64,000 nucleotides of DNA from Algoriphagus taiwanensis. Its GTDB lineage: Bacteria > Bacteroidota > Bacteroidia > Cytophagales > Cyclobacteriaceae. Below, one piece after another: positions 17,346 to 25,855 of this stretch (within the stretch, counting starts at the first letter, position 1; every line of letters starts with the position of its first letter). The stretch covers positions 310,001-374,000 of the forward strand of contig NZ_BTPE01000005.1 of NCBI RefSeq assembly GCF_036245645.1, written 5' to 3'. A model generated the notes under the pieces. The model searched no databases. It saw only the letters and a list, made by a program, of their open reading frames with translations, and was not told the DNA's origin. The position numbers and the translations under genes were made by a program.

Positions 17346-18665
17346 TTAATATCTGTAGTATTCTGGCTTGAATGGACCTTGAACTTCCACACCGATGTAT
17401 TTAGCCTGATCTTGGGAAAGCGTATCCAGTTCTACACCCAATTTTGCCAGGTGAAGCGCTGCCACTTTCTCATCTAGGTGCTTAGGAAGCACATAGACTC
17501 CAGGCTGATAATTTTCGTGATTTTTCCAAAGTTCCAACTGGGCCAAAGTCTGATTGGTGAAGGAATTGGACATCACAAAGGATGGGTGTCCGGTTGCGCA
17601 GCCTAGATTGACCAATCTACCTTCTGCCAAAACGATGATTTCCTTACCATCCAGGTCATACAAGTCCACTTGCGGCTTGATGACATTCTTGGTTTTGCCG
17701 TAGTTTTTGTTCAACCAAGCCATGTCGATCTCATTGTCGAAGTGGCCGATATTACAAACGATCGCTTTGTCTTTCATCGCCTTGAAGTGCTCTCCGGTGA
17801 TGATGTCCTTATTTCCGGTAGCTGTCACTACGATATCCGCTTCTTTTACAGCATCTGCCATCTTCTTCACTGCAAACCCATCCATAGCAGCCTGAAGGGC
17901 ACAGATTGGGTCGATTTCAGTCACAATCACTCGGGCGCCAGCTCCTCTCAAAGAAGCCGCAGATCCTTTCCCTACGTCTCCATATCCTGCTACGACAGCC
18001 ACTTTACCTGCCATCATTACGTCGGTAGCTCTACGGATAGCATCTACCAAGGATTCCTTACAACCATACTTGTTGTCAAACTTTGACTTGGTGACAGAGT
18101 CATTCACATTGATTGCTGGCATAGGAAGAGTTCCGTTCTTCATTCTTTCATACAATCTGTGAACTCCGGTAGTGGTCTCCTCCGACAAGCCTCTGATTCC
18201 GGCAACCAATTCTGGGTACTGATCCAAAACCATGTTGGTCAAGTCTCCTCCGTCGTCCAAAATCATATTCAAAGGCTGCTTGTCTTCTCCAAAGAACAAA
18301 GTCTGCTCAATACACCAGTCAAATTCTTCAGCAGTTTGTCCTTTCCAGGCATACACTTGAATCCCTGCGGCAGCGATGGCTGCGGCAGCATGATCTTGGG
18401 TGGAAAAAATATTACAAGAAGACCAAGTCACCTCAGCGCCAAGAGCAACCAAAGTTTCGATCAAAACCGCCGTTTGGATGGTCATGTGAAGACATCCCGC
18501 GATGCGTGCTCCCTTCAATGGCTGAGAAGGTCCAAATTCCTCTCTCAAAGCCATCAGGCCTGGCATCTCTGCCTCGGCCAATTTGATTTCTTTTCTTCCC
18601 CACTCCGCCAAGGAGATGTCCTTCACTTTGTACTGGATGAATTTCTCAGATTTGATTTCTGACAT
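17346..18665 (-). CDS. ahcY: Adenosylhomocysteinase (SAH hydrolase)
   Basis: A 439-residue cytosolic NAD-dependent enzyme that splits S-adenosylhomocysteine into homocysteine and adenosine, relieving product inhibition of methyltransferases. Family signatures are GARIAGCLHMTIQTAVLIE, the SSCNIFSTQDHAAAA segment, ILDDGGDLTN, NDSVTKSKFDN, the NAD-binding VVAGYGDVGKGSA, and the C-terminal GPFKPEYYRY. The length is normal. It has its own promoter just downstream of birA. No SAH riboswitch-like structure is obvious in the short leader. Confidence 0.97.
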   Translation of the reverse strand: MSEIKSEKFIQYKVKDISLAEWGRKEIKLAEAEMPGLMALREEFGPSQPLKGARIAGCLHMTIQTAVLIETLVALGAEVTWSSCNIFSTQDHAAAAIAAAGIQVYAWKGQTAEEFDWCIEQTLFFGEDKQPLNMILDDGGDLTNMVLDQYPELVAGIRGLSEETTTGVHRLYERMKNGTLPMPAINVNDSVTKSKFDNKYGCKESLVDAIRRATDVMMAGKVAVVAGYGDVGKGSAASLRGAGARVIVTEIDPICALQAAMDGFAVKKMADAVKEADIVVTATGNKDIITGEHFKAMKDKAIVCNIGHFDNEIDMAWLNKNYGKTKNVIKPQVDLYDLDGKEIIVLAEGRLVNLGCATGHPSFVMSNSFTNQTLAQLELWKNHENYQPGVYVLPKHLDEKVAALHLAKLGVELDTLSQDQAKYIGVEVQGPFKPEYYRY

Positions 18666-18703
18666 CGTATTGATTATTAACAGTTAAAAACTTTTTCAGG
18701 GGG

Positions 18704-18735
18704 CAAAGTTACCTCATAAATTCGGCAATCAAAAA
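18704..18735 (-). promoter_or_regulatory. Bacteroidota-type promoter of ahcY
   Basis: On the minus strand TTTTTG (18730-18735), an 18-base spacer, then TAACTTTG (18704-18711), an exact TAnnTTTG match. Transcription would start about 35 bases before the ahcY ATG and about ten bases past the birA stop, making ahcY independent of birA. Confidence 0.72.
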
Positions 18736-18740
18736 CCGGA

Positions 18741-19505
18741 TTAATAGTTAGTGAATTGAATTTCTTTCAAATCAAATTCCTCCCGCTCCCCGATTTCGTT
18801 TTCAATGACCAACTTTCCTTCTGGACTAATTCCGGTGATTTTGGCTCTTATCTCTTTTGATCTGACTAAAAAGGAGGCCCATTCTCCCAATCGAAACAAA
18901 TGGCTTAAATACTTTTCCCTTATCTCCTTGTGTTTCCCTTTTTTCAAAGCAATATATCCCTGCTCAAGCTGTGCTATGAGCAACTTAAATAATTCCTCAA
19001 GATCATAATTGCTTCCTGTCAAGGAAGAAAGAGAACAGGCTTTGGGCGGAAGATGATGGACTTGATTGATATTTATCCCAATCCCAACCAGGGCAAACTC
19101 CCATCCTTTTTGTCCCAAAATATTCTCAATCAAGATTCCTCCCAACTTCCCCCTACCGGGTAGGACCAAGTCATTGGGCCACTTCACCCGAAGGTCCGGA
19201 AGATAGTCCTGCAATACTTTCTGAAGCGAGGTAGACACCATCATGTTCAATAGAAACTGCTGGGATATATCCAGAAAGTCAGGCTTCAAGACCAAAGTAA
19301 AGGTGAGGTTTTTACCGGGTTCTACCTCCCACACATTGCCTCTTTGCCCCTTGCCCTTGCTTTGATGGTCACAGATTACTATAGCGCCTTCTTTGGCTTT
19401 GCCCGACCTGACTATCTGCATGGCAGTGTCATTGGTCGAGTGACACTCTGGCAGGAAAAGGACATCTTTCCCCAGAAAAATGGTGTTGGCAAGAATTTTA
19501 TACAT
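18741..19505 (-). CDS. birA: Biotin--[acetyl-CoA carboxylase] ligase
   Basis: A 254-residue class I biotin protein ligase that activates biotin with ATP and attaches it to biotin carboxyl carrier protein. The motifs are STNDTAMQ, the biotin/AMP loop SKGKGQRGNVW at residues 49-59, VKWPNDLVL, and GGILIEN with VGIGININQ. It lacks the N-terminal helix-turn-helix of E. coli BirA, so it should be an enzyme only and not the bio repressor. It is divergent from rsfS across a 51-base spacer. Confidence 0.94.
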   Translation of the reverse strand: MYKILANTIFLGKDVLFLPECHSTNDTAMQIVRSGKAKEGAIVICDHQSKGKGQRGNVWEVEPGKNLTFTLVLKPDFLDISQQFLLNMMVSTSLQKVLQDYLPDLRVKWPNDLVLPGRGKLGGILIENILGQKGWEFALVGIGININQVHHLPPKACSLSSLTGSNYDLEELFKLLIAQLEQGYIALKKGKHKEIREKYLSHLFRLGEWASFLVRSKEIRAKITGISPEGKLVIENEIGEREEFDLKEIQFTNY

Positions 19506-19556
19506 TAATTTTCGGTTCGGCTAAAAGAAAGTATTTAAATGCCGATTTAAAATTAA

Positions 19557-19913
19557 ATGAATTATATGACAGCAGAAGGGCTGAGCAAAGTTATCATCAA
19601 AGGAATGGAGGAAAAAAAAGCCTCTGACATCTTGGTGATGGACCTGAGAAACATCAAAAATACAGTAACCGATTTTTTTGTGATTTGCTCAGGCAACTCA
19701 GACACTCAAGTGGATGCCATCTCCCAATCCATAGAAGAACAAGTCCACAAGGCAGGTGAATCACCGGCATGGAAAATCGAAGGTCGGTCCAATGGTCAAT
19801 GGGTACTGATGGACTATGTCAATGTAGTGGCCCATATCTTCCTCAAGGATAAACGTGAATTTTATGGCCTTGAGGAGCTTTGGGGAGATGCCAAAACCAC
19901 CCGCATAAATTAA
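19557..19913 (+). CDS. rsfS: Ribosome silencing factor RsfS
   Basis: A 118-residue RsfS/Iojap protein that binds ribosomal protein uL14 and blocks subunit joining in starved cells. Family features are the DMRNIKNTVTDFFVICSG-like stretch (here DLRNIKNTVTDFFVICSGNS), the EG(R)SNGQWVLMDY segment and VVAHIFLKDKREFYGLEELW. A second in-frame ATG three codons in could be the true start. It lies 66 bases before ftsH on the same strand, an order common in this phylum. Confidence 0.95.
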   Translation: MNYMTAEGLSKVIIKGMEEKKASDILVMDLRNIKNTVTDFFVICSGNSDTQVDAISQSIEEQVHKAGESPAWKIEGRSNGQWVLMDYVNVVAHIFLKDKREFYGLEELWGDAKTTRIN

Positions 19914-19979
19914 AATCCGGATGAACTTTCAAATGGTTAATCCGTTTTAGCATAAGTTTATAGAATTACCAAAAAAGCG

Positions 19980-22049
19980 ATGAGCGAAACCAATAAGAAT
20001 AAAAATTTTGTACCTAAACCTCCCCAAAAACCCAATTTTCAGCTTTATCTGATTATTGCTGCCGTTTTGGTATTGTTGGGACTGACTTGGATTCAGCAGA
20101 GAGGTGTGGTCATTGACATCACCCAAAAGAGATTTGAGGACATGTACCTGGCTGGTGATGTGTCCAAAGTGGTCATTGTCCGGAATATGAACCGGGTAGA
20201 TGTGACACTAAATCCCTCTGCCCTGCAGAATGCCAAGTACAAAACCGAACTGGAAAGCAATTCTACCTTCTTCAACCCATCAGGACCTCATTATTCCCTG
20301 AATGTGACCACGCCTGACAAGTTTCAGGAAGACTTCGAAAAACTCCAAGAGCGTGTCCCTGAGGATCAAAGAATTCCTTTTGAGGTCAAAGTCGAGGAAA
20401 ATTGGACCAACTGGTTCAGCAGCTTTGGCTTCTTGATCCTTCTATTCGTTTTCTTCTGGTTTATGATGAGAAGGATGGCTGGCCCATCTGGTCCAGGAGG
20501 ACAAATATTCAACGTAGGAAAGTCCCGTGCTCAGCTATTCGATGCCGAGAATAAAGTCAAAATTACCTTTGATAATGTGGCAGGTCTGGATGAGGCCAAG
20601 GAGGAAATTCAGGAAATCGTAGAATTCCTTAAAAATCCATCCAAATTCACCAAGCTGGGAGGTAAAATCCCGAAAGGAGCATTGCTAGTAGGCCCTCCGG
20701 GTACTGGTAAAACCTTGCTCGCAAAAGCCGTGGCAGGGGAAGCAGGAGTACCATTCTTTACCCTTTCCGGTTCTGACTTCGTGGAAATGTTCGTGGGTGT
20801 GGGTGCTGCCCGTGTCCGAGACCTCTTCAAGCAAGCCAAAGAAAAAGCCCCTTGTATCATCTTCATCGATGAGATTGACGCCATCGGTCGATCCAGAGGA
20901 AAAGGCCAAATGCCTGGTTCCAACGACGAAAGGGAAAATACGCTTAACTCTCTTTTGGTAGAAATGGACGGATTCGGAACTGACTCAGGAGTAATTGTCC
21001 TTGCCGCTACCAACAGACCGGATGTATTGGACAGTGCCTTACTGAGACCGGGACGATTTGACAGACAAATCTCCATCGACAAGCCGGACATCGTGGGCAG
21101 AGAAGCTATTTTCAAAGTTCACCTGAAGCCAATAAAAATCGCTGACGATGTGGATGCCAAGAAATTAGCTGCTCAAACTCCAGGGTTTGCCGGTGCTGAA
21201 ATCGCCAATGTGTGTAATGAGGCTGCATTGATTGCAGCCCGAAGAAATAAATCTGCGGTGGACATGCAAGACTTCCAGGATGCCGTGGACCGGGTCATTG
21301 GAGGTTTGGAGAAGAAAAACAAAATCATTTCTCCGGAAGAAAAGAAAATCGTTGCCTATCACGAAGCAGGTCATGCCGTGGCAGGCTGGTTCTTGGAGCA
21401 TGCCGATCCTTTGGTGAAGGTCTCTATCGTTCCCCGAGGGGTAGCAGCTTTGGGCTATGCCCAGTATCTTCCTAAGGAGCAGTTTCTGTATCAAACCGAG
21501 CAGCTGATCGACGAAATGTGTATGACTTTGGGTGGTCGTGCTGCTGAAGAGATTGTTTTTGGAAAGATCTCCACAGGAGCCTTGAGTGACTTGGAGCGAA
21601 TAACCAAAATGGCCTACAGCATTGTTTCCGTGTACGGCATGAATGAAAAGCTGGGAAATGTATCTTTCTACGACAGCAAAAGCGATGGATACAAGATGAC
21701 TAAGCCGTATTCTGAAGCTACTGCTGAAATGATTGATCAGGAAGTGAGCAAATTGATTCAGTTTGCCTATGACCGCACCTTAGATTTGCTCAAAGAGCAC
21801 AGAAATGAATTGGAAACTTTGGCCAATGAACTGCTGGAGAAGGAAATCCTGTTCCAGTCAGACTTGGAAAAACTGATCGGTAAGCGACCTTTTGCCAAAG
21901 AGACAACTTATCAAGCGTATACCAACAAAAAGGATGCTCCCAAAGGCCCTGAGTTGGTCAACAAAGAGGAAGAAGGAAAAGAGGAAAGTTCGGATCCACT
22001 TACATCCCAACCCATTCCCGAACCTAATCCAGACAATCAGATCAATTAA
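19980..22049 (+). CDS. ftsH: ATP-dependent zinc metalloprotease FtsH
   Basis: A 689-residue AAA+ membrane protease that degrades misfolded membrane proteins and selected regulators. There are two transmembrane segments (about 21-39 and 150-164) around a periplasmic domain. The AAA module has Walker A GPPGTGKT at 238-245, Walker B IIFIDEIDA, and the second region of homology ending LRPGRFDRQ. The zinc motif HEAGH is at 461-465. After about residue 640 comes an acidic, proline-rich tail typical of Bacteroidota FtsH. It follows rsfS, and a strong terminator ends the unit. Confidence 0.98.
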   Translation: MSETNKNKNFVPKPPQKPNFQLYLIIAAVLVLLGLTWIQQRGVVIDITQKRFEDMYLAGDVSKVVIVRNMNRVDVTLNPSALQNAKYKTELESNSTFFNPSGPHYSLNVTTPDKFQEDFEKLQERVPEDQRIPFEVKVEENWTNWFSSFGFLILLFVFFWFMMRRMAGPSGPGGQIFNVGKSRAQLFDAENKVKITFDNVAGLDEAKEEIQEIVEFLKNPSKFTKLGGKIPKGALLVGPPGTGKTLLAKAVAGEAGVPFFTLSGSDFVEMFVGVGAARVRDLFKQAKEKAPCIIFIDEIDAIGRSRGKGQMPGSNDERENTLNSLLVEMDGFGTDSGVIVLAATNRPDVLDSALLRPGRFDRQISIDKPDIVGREAIFKVHLKPIKIADDVDAKKLAAQTPGFAGAEIANVCNEAALIAARRNKSAVDMQDFQDAVDRVIGGLEKKNKIISPEEKKIVAYHEAGHAVAGWFLEHADPLVKVSIVPRGVAALGYAQYLPKEQFLYQTEQLIDEMCMTLGGRAAEEIVFGKISTGALSDLERITKMAYSIVSVYGMNEKLGNVSFYDSKSDGYKMTKPYSEATAEMIDQEVSKLIQFAYDRTLDLLKEHRNELETLANELLEKEILFQSDLEKLIGKRPFAKETTYQAYTNKKDAPKGPELVNKEEEGKEESSDPLTSQPIPEPNPDNQIN

Positions 22050-22054
22050 TAATC

Positions 22055-22083
22055 AAGCCCCGGATTTTTTCGGGGCTTTTTTA
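22055..22083 (+). terminator. Intrinsic terminator after ftsH
   Basis: AGCCCCG and CGGGGCT form a seven-base stem around an AT-rich loop, followed by a T-run. It lies six bases after the ftsH stop. Confidence 0.92.
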
Positions 22084-22089
22084 ATTTTG
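22082..22089 (+). promoter_or_regulatory. Candidate -7 element for lpxH
   Basis: TAATTTTG is an exact TAnnTTTG match 24 bases before the lpxH ATG, embedded in the end of the ftsH terminator T-run. No clear TTG -33 element lies at the right distance, so the promoter call is tentative. Confidence 0.38.
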
Positions 22090-22112
22090 CCCTCCCCTAG
22101 TATCTTTAGCGC

Positions 22113-22889
22113 ATGCAATCCCAACCCCTAAACTTTCATCTAAGAGGCAAGAAAATCTATTTTGCGTCGGATTTTCATTTGGGAGCACCTGATCGAGAAA
22201 CAAGCAAAAAAAGGGAAGCAAAAATTATCCGATGGTTGGAAAGTGTCCGAATGGATGCAGCAGCTGTGTTTTTGGTAGGAGATATCTTTGATTTTTGGTT
22301 TGAATACGGGGAGGTCATTCCCAAAGGCTTTATTCCCTTTATCTCCAAGATTTCCCAACTACGGGAGGAAGGTATTCCGATTCTCTTTTTTACCGGCAAC
22401 CATGACCTTTGGATGAAGGACTATTTCACTCAGGAATTGGGCATTCCTGTTTATTCCCATCCCATAGAACTTATGGTGGATGGAAAGAAAATCCTCGTCG
22501 GGCATGGAGATGGCTTAGGACCCGGAGACCATACCTATAAGATGCTCAAAAAAGTCTTTACCAACCCTATCGCCCAGTGGCTGTTCCGATGGCTTCACCC
22601 TGACCTTGGGATTCGTATGGCCAAGGCCTGGTCAGGACACAGTAGAATCACCAACATCGAAAAGAACGAGAACCACTTTTTGGGTGATGATGAATGGCTA
22701 TGGCAATACTGCAAAGAACTGGAAGCAAAAGTCCATCACGACCTCTACATCTTTGGTCACCGACATTTGCCCTTGGAATTAGAAGTTTCGGACAATTCCA
22801 CTTATTTTAATCTGGGAGAGTGGGTGAGTCAATACACTTACCTTGAGCTCTCGGAATCCGAAACCCGTTTGAAGCACTTCGAAGAATGA
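22113..22889 (+). CDS. lpxH: UDP-2,3-diacylglucosamine diphosphatase
   Basis: A 258-residue calcineurin-like phosphoesterase that makes lipid X in lipid A synthesis. The metal-binding motifs run in order: D20-x-H22 in ASDFHLG, GDIFDFW at 56-62, GNHDLW at 95-100, VGHGDGLGPGD, and GHRHLP near residue 213. The GDxxDFW form and the peripheral membrane helix region (FRWLHPDLGIRMAKAW) fit genuine LpxH. Its stop overlaps the next start by four bases. A second, more distant LpxH-like gene lies at 43 kb. Confidence 0.9.
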   Translation: MQSQPLNFHLRGKKIYFASDFHLGAPDRETSKKREAKIIRWLESVRMDAAAVFLVGDIFDFWFEYGEVIPKGFIPFISKISQLREEGIPILFFTGNHDLWMKDYFTQELGIPVYSHPIELMVDGKKILVGHGDGLGPGDHTYKMLKKVFTNPIAQWLFRWLHPDLGIRMAKAWSGHSRITNIEKNENHFLGDDEWLWQYCKELEAKVHHDLYIFGHRHLPLELEVSDNSTYFNLGEWVSQYTYLELSESETRLKHFEE

Positions 22890-23719
22890 ATTCTTTCCTT
22901 TTGATTCTGATTTCTGTTTTTTCAAACCTTCTTTCAGACCCCAGTCCGAAAGCCCCCCTTTTTACCAACCCATCTGTCGAAATCCCTTTAGAATACCTTG
23001 ATTTAGTCTCTTTGGATACACGGGACCAGATATTTGCCAGCAATACCTCAGGAGACGTTTATCTTTTTGACAAAAACGGAAAGCAACTCAATCTCTTTTC
23101 CCCGGTAAATCAGGGAAGGCTGCATCAGCTGGAAGCTTCCTGGACGGTGAATATCTTTACCTTTTCGGCTGACCTTCAGGAATACCGGATTTTGGACAGA
23201 TTCCTCAACGAGCTCAGCAATAAACAGCTCTTTTCTTCCGGAATCAATCTACCAAAAGCCGCCACCTTAGGCAATAACAACATCATCTGGGCTTGGGATG
23301 AGTCCGATTTGTCCCTGAAAAGCCTCAATTACCAACAAAATCAAATCATCCAATCCCAGCCGCTCAACCTGATTCTGGAATCGGAAAACCTGACTGTCAC
23401 AGAAATCCGGGAATTCAAAAACCGGCTCTTTATGAATGTACCCGAATCCGGGATTTTCATTTTTGACAATCAGGGAAATTTCCTTCAAAAAGTGAATCTA
23501 AAGCTCGATCAGAGACTGTGTTTTCACCGAGAAAATCTGTTTTGGGTGGAAGGGAATAAACTCAAAATGTATTCCCTGGGATTGAAGGCGATTTTTGATG
23601 TGGGCACTCTTCCTACTGAGGATGTACAATACCTTCAGATCGGTCAGGAGATCATTGCTTTTGTCAAAGAAGACCGAATCGAAATCTACCCGCTTCCTGA
23701 AGGACTCAAAATCATATAA
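22886..23719 (+). CDS. Exported propeller-like protein of unknown function
   Basis: A 277-residue protein with an N-terminal hydrophobic signal (MNSFLLILISVFSNLL) and no lipobox. The rest has repeating strand patterns such as IFASNTSGDVYLFDKNGKQL and LFMNVPESGIFIFDNQGNFL, as in beta-propellers. I recognise no named family with certainty. Coupling to lpxH (ATGA overlap) is clear and suggests an envelope role; function is unknown. A 120-base inverted-repeat element begins five bases after its stop. Confidence 0.7.
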   Translation: MNSFLLILISVFSNLLSDPSPKAPLFTNPSVEIPLEYLDLVSLDTRDQIFASNTSGDVYLFDKNGKQLNLFSPVNQGRLHQLEASWTVNIFTFSADLQEYRILDRFLNELSNKQLFSSGINLPKAATLGNNNIIWAWDESDLSLKSLNYQQNQIIQSQPLNLILESENLTVTEIREFKNRLFMNVPESGIFIFDNQGNFLQKVNLKLDQRLCFHRENLFWVEGNKLKMYSLGLKAIFDVGTLPTEDVQYLQIGQEIIAFVKEDRIEIYPLPEGLKII

Positions 23720-23724
23720 AAAAA

Positions 23725-23844
23725 GAGGCTATCTCATAAATCGTTTAGTTGTCAGCCTGAGCGGAGTCGAAGGCCGTTTCCAACTCTCTGGACGACATTT
23801 CGACTTCGCTCAATGTGACAAACTTTAATTTTGAGACAACCTCT
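23725..23844. repeat. 120-bp dispersed palindromic element, copy 1
   Basis: Nearly identical to 62431-62550 (117 of 120 positions by my alignment). The outer arms GAGGCTATCTCA and TGAGACAACCTC are imperfect inverted repeats. Inner parts carry the CCTGAGCGGAGTCGAAGG and TTTCGACTTCGCTCAATG blocks, which resemble REP-like sequences widespread in Bacteroidota genomes. It fills the gap between the propeller-like gene and the convergent FKBP gene, where it could also end transcription. It has no open frame of coding character. Confidence 0.88.
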
Positions 23845-23865
23845 TCCCCAGCAGCTGTTGATCGA

Positions 23866-24291
23866 TTAATTGATCGCTACTAGCTCAATATCAAAAATCA
23901 AGTCTTTTCCAGCCAATTCATGGTTCGCATCCAAGGTGATTTTTTCCTCAGTCACATCCACTACAGTCACGGGCATAGGCTGACCGCCTCCACCCTGCAG
24001 GACTAGCTGAAGTCCGATTTCAGGAGTGATATTCGGTGGAACCTGACTTACCGGCACATCGATCATCATATCGTCTCTGCGCTCTCCGTAAGCCTCAGCC
24101 GCTGGAATAGTTACCGTTTTCTTATCTCCAATCAGCATTCCATAGACTGCTGCATCAAATCCTTTGATCATATTGCCATCTCCCAAGGTAAATCCCAGGG
24201 GTTCTCTGGACACCGAGCTGTCAAATACACTTCCGTCATCCAATCTTCCAGTATAATGCACTTTTACAGCATCGCCTTTCTTTGCTTGCAT
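23866..24291 (-). CDS. SlyD-like FKBP peptidyl-prolyl isomerase
   Basis: A 141-residue FKBP-type isomerase that speeds proline isomerisation during folding. The N-terminal FKBP half reads VKVHYTGRLDDGSVFDSS and GFTLGDGNMIKGFDAAVYGM; an insert-in-flap domain follows at about 65-120 (AAEAYGERRDDMM, VTVVDVTEEKITLDANHELAGKDLIFDIEL), which is the SlyD architecture. The His/Cys-rich metal-binding tail of E. coli SlyD is absent. No signal peptide, so cytosolic. It has a good promoter and is divergent from the sigma-54 activator gene. Confidence 0.94.
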   Translation of the reverse strand: MQAKKGDAVKVHYTGRLDDGSVFDSSVSREPLGFTLGDGNMIKGFDAAVYGMLIGDKKTVTIPAAEAYGERRDDMMIDVPVSQVPPNITPEIGLQLVLQGGGGQPMPVTVVDVTEEKITLDANHELAGKDLIFDIELVAIN

Positions 24292-24313
24292 GTGTTTTAA
24301 TTTTAGTGAGTTA

Positions 24314-24344
24314 CAAAGGTAAGGCTAAAAAACCGGACACCCAA
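24314..24344 (-). promoter_or_regulatory. Bacteroidota-type promoter of the FKBP gene
   Basis: On the minus strand TTG (24342-24344), a 20-base spacer, then TACCTTTG (24314-24321), an exact TAnnTTTG match. Transcription would begin about 15 bases before the ATG. A CCGGACA repeat sits inside the spacer and another directly upstream of the TTG. Confidence 0.68.
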
Positions 24345-24392
24345 CCGGACAAAAGTGTACGAAAACAGTGTAAAACCGTACAATTCCGAACA
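24333..24392. promoter_or_regulatory. Array of four CCGnACA repeats
   Basis: CCGGACA (24333), CCGGACA (24345), CCGTACA (24376) and CCGAACA (24386) are direct repeats with start spacings of 12, 31 and 10, near whole helical turns. TGTACG (24356-24361) faces CGTACA (24377-24382) as an inverted pair. The array lies 81-140 bases before the sigma-54 activator ATG and beside the FKBP promoter. It looks like a regulator binding region; the protein that binds is not known. Confidence 0.5.
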
Positions 24393-24432
24393 CTATATCT
24401 CCCAAATAAGCCTAAATTGTCCATAAATGCAC

Positions 24433-24449
24433 TTGGCACCATTTTCCCA
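24433..24449 (+). promoter_or_regulatory. Possible sigma-54 promoter of the activator gene
   Basis: TTGGCAC at 24433-24439 matches the -24 consensus exactly. At the -12 position the bases are CC instead of GC, so it is only a partial match. The ATG is 24 bases after the element. It would place the CCGnACA array about 70-125 bases upstream of the start site, a usual enhancer distance. Confidence 0.35.
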
Positions 24450-24472
24450 AGACTAATCCCAAATAAGTAACC

Positions 24473-25855
24473 ATGGAAAATCAGACTCTCGGCAAAATCC
24501 TGATCATAGACGACAACGAAGACCTGCTCTTTGCAGCAAAAATGCTTCTGAAGAAGCATGCCAAGGAAGTGGTGATGGAAAAAGACCCTCGACGGATTCC
24601 TTTTCTCATCAGCAACAACAACTTTGACGTCATCCTGCTCGACATGAACTTCCGCGAGGACACCACATCTGGCAAGGAAGGCTTCTATTGGCTCAATCAG
24701 ATCAAAGAGATTGATCCTAAGGCTGTGGTCATTCTGATTACCGCATTTGGTGATGTGGAAATGGCCGTTCAGGCCCTGAAGGAAGGCGCTACCGACTTTA
24801 TCCTCAAGCCTTGGCAAAATGAAAAACTCATTGCTACTCTCCATGCCGCCGTCAAGCTTAAGGAAAGTTACAATGAGGTAGACAAGCTTCAGTCCAAGCA
24901 AAAGCAGCTGCAGACGGATCTAAAGAAGCCTTACACCGACATCATCGGGAGCTCGGCTTCCATGAAAAATATCTTTTCCATCATAGACAAAGTAGCTCAG
25001 ACGGATGCCAATGTGCTGATCCTTGGGGAAAACGGAACCGGAAAGGAACTAATCGCCCGGGCAATCCATGAGCGCTCGCTGAGAAAAGATGAGATTTTTG
25101 TGGGTGTGGACATGGGTGCGATCACAGAGACGCTTTTTGAATCCGAACTATTCGGACACAAGCGGGGTGCATTTACCGATGCCAAAGACGACCGGGCTGG
25201 ACGTTTTGAAATAGCCGACAAGGGCACACTTTTCCTAGACGAAATCGGCAATCTCTCCATGCCCCTCCAATCCAAATTGCTGACGGTTCTGCAAAAAAGA
25301 GAGGTCACCCGAATCGGTACCAACAAGGCTATCCCAGTAGATATCCGACTAATCTGTGCAACCAACATGCCGGTGCATGAGATGGTGCAGGATCATACTT
25401 TCCGTCAGGATTTGCTCTATCGGATCAATACCGTGGAGATTTTCCTCCCTCCCCTTCGGGAAAGACAGGACGACATCCCTACTTTGGCCAACCATTTCCT
25501 GAAGCAATACGGACAGAAGTACCGAAAGAATTTCAGCGGATTTACCCCATCGGCTATGGAGCTTTTGCAACGCTACACTTGGCCGGGAAATATCCGGGAA
25601 CTGCAGCATGCCATCGAGCGGGCCATCATCATGGCCGAAGGTGAGCAACTGGACAGCCGGGATTTCTTTTTCCTTTCTGCCAAACCTGCCTCTGAAAAAG
25701 CACCACTCGTGAACACGCTCAACCTTGACGACATGGAGCGAACCACCATCCAAAAGGCAATTGATAAAAACGGAGGAAATATCTCCAAGGCCGCTAAAGA
25801 GCTCGGGTTGACCCGCGCTTCTCTTTACAGAAGACTAGAAAAATATGGATTATAG
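24473..25855 (+). CDS. Sigma-54-dependent response regulator (NtrC family)
   Basis: A 460-residue activator with three parts. The receiver (1-125) has acidic D13/D14, phospho-acceptor D57 and K112. The AAA+ domain (about 155-390) has Walker A GENGTGKE at 185-192 and the sigma-54 contact loop, here GAFTDA at 232-237 instead of GAFTGA, a variant I believe is common in this phylum. The C-terminal Fis-type helix-turn-helix reads NISKAAKELGLTRASLYRRL. It should be activated by the kinase encoded next, which overlaps it by 11 bases. Upstream are a CCGnACA array and a TTGGCAC element. Likely targets include the nrf operon downstream, but this is inference. Confidence 0.95.
   Translation: MENQTLGKILIIDDNEDLLFAAKMLLKKHAKEVVMEKDPRRIPFLISNNNFDVILLDMNFREDTTSGKEGFYWLNQIKEIDPKAVVILITAFGDVEMAVQALKEGATDFILKPWQNEKLIATLHAAVKLKESYNEVDKLQSKQKQLQTDLKKPYTDIIGSSASMKNIFSIIDKVAQTDANVLILGENGTGKELIARAIHERSLRKDEIFVGVDMGAITETLFESELFGHKRGAFTDAKDDRAGRFEIADKGTLFLDEIGNLSMPLQSKLLTVLQKREVTRIGTNKAIPVDIRLICATNMPVHEMVQDHTFRQDLLYRINTVEIFLPPLRERQDDIPTLANHFLKQYGQKYRKNFSGFTPSAMELLQRYTWPGNIRELQHAIERAIIMAEGEQLDSRDFFFLSAKPASEKAPLVNTLNLDDMERTTIQKAIDKNGGNISKAAKELGLTRASLYRRLEKYGL

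Noticed and set aside
18666..18740. SAH riboswitch before ahcY
   Set aside because: The predicted leader is only about 35 bases and shows no matching fold; a plain promoter explains the region.
20609..21115. Minus-strand open frame inside ftsH
   Set aside because: It lies opposite the conserved AAA+ core and its Ser/Pro-rich translation is a by-product of codon bias.
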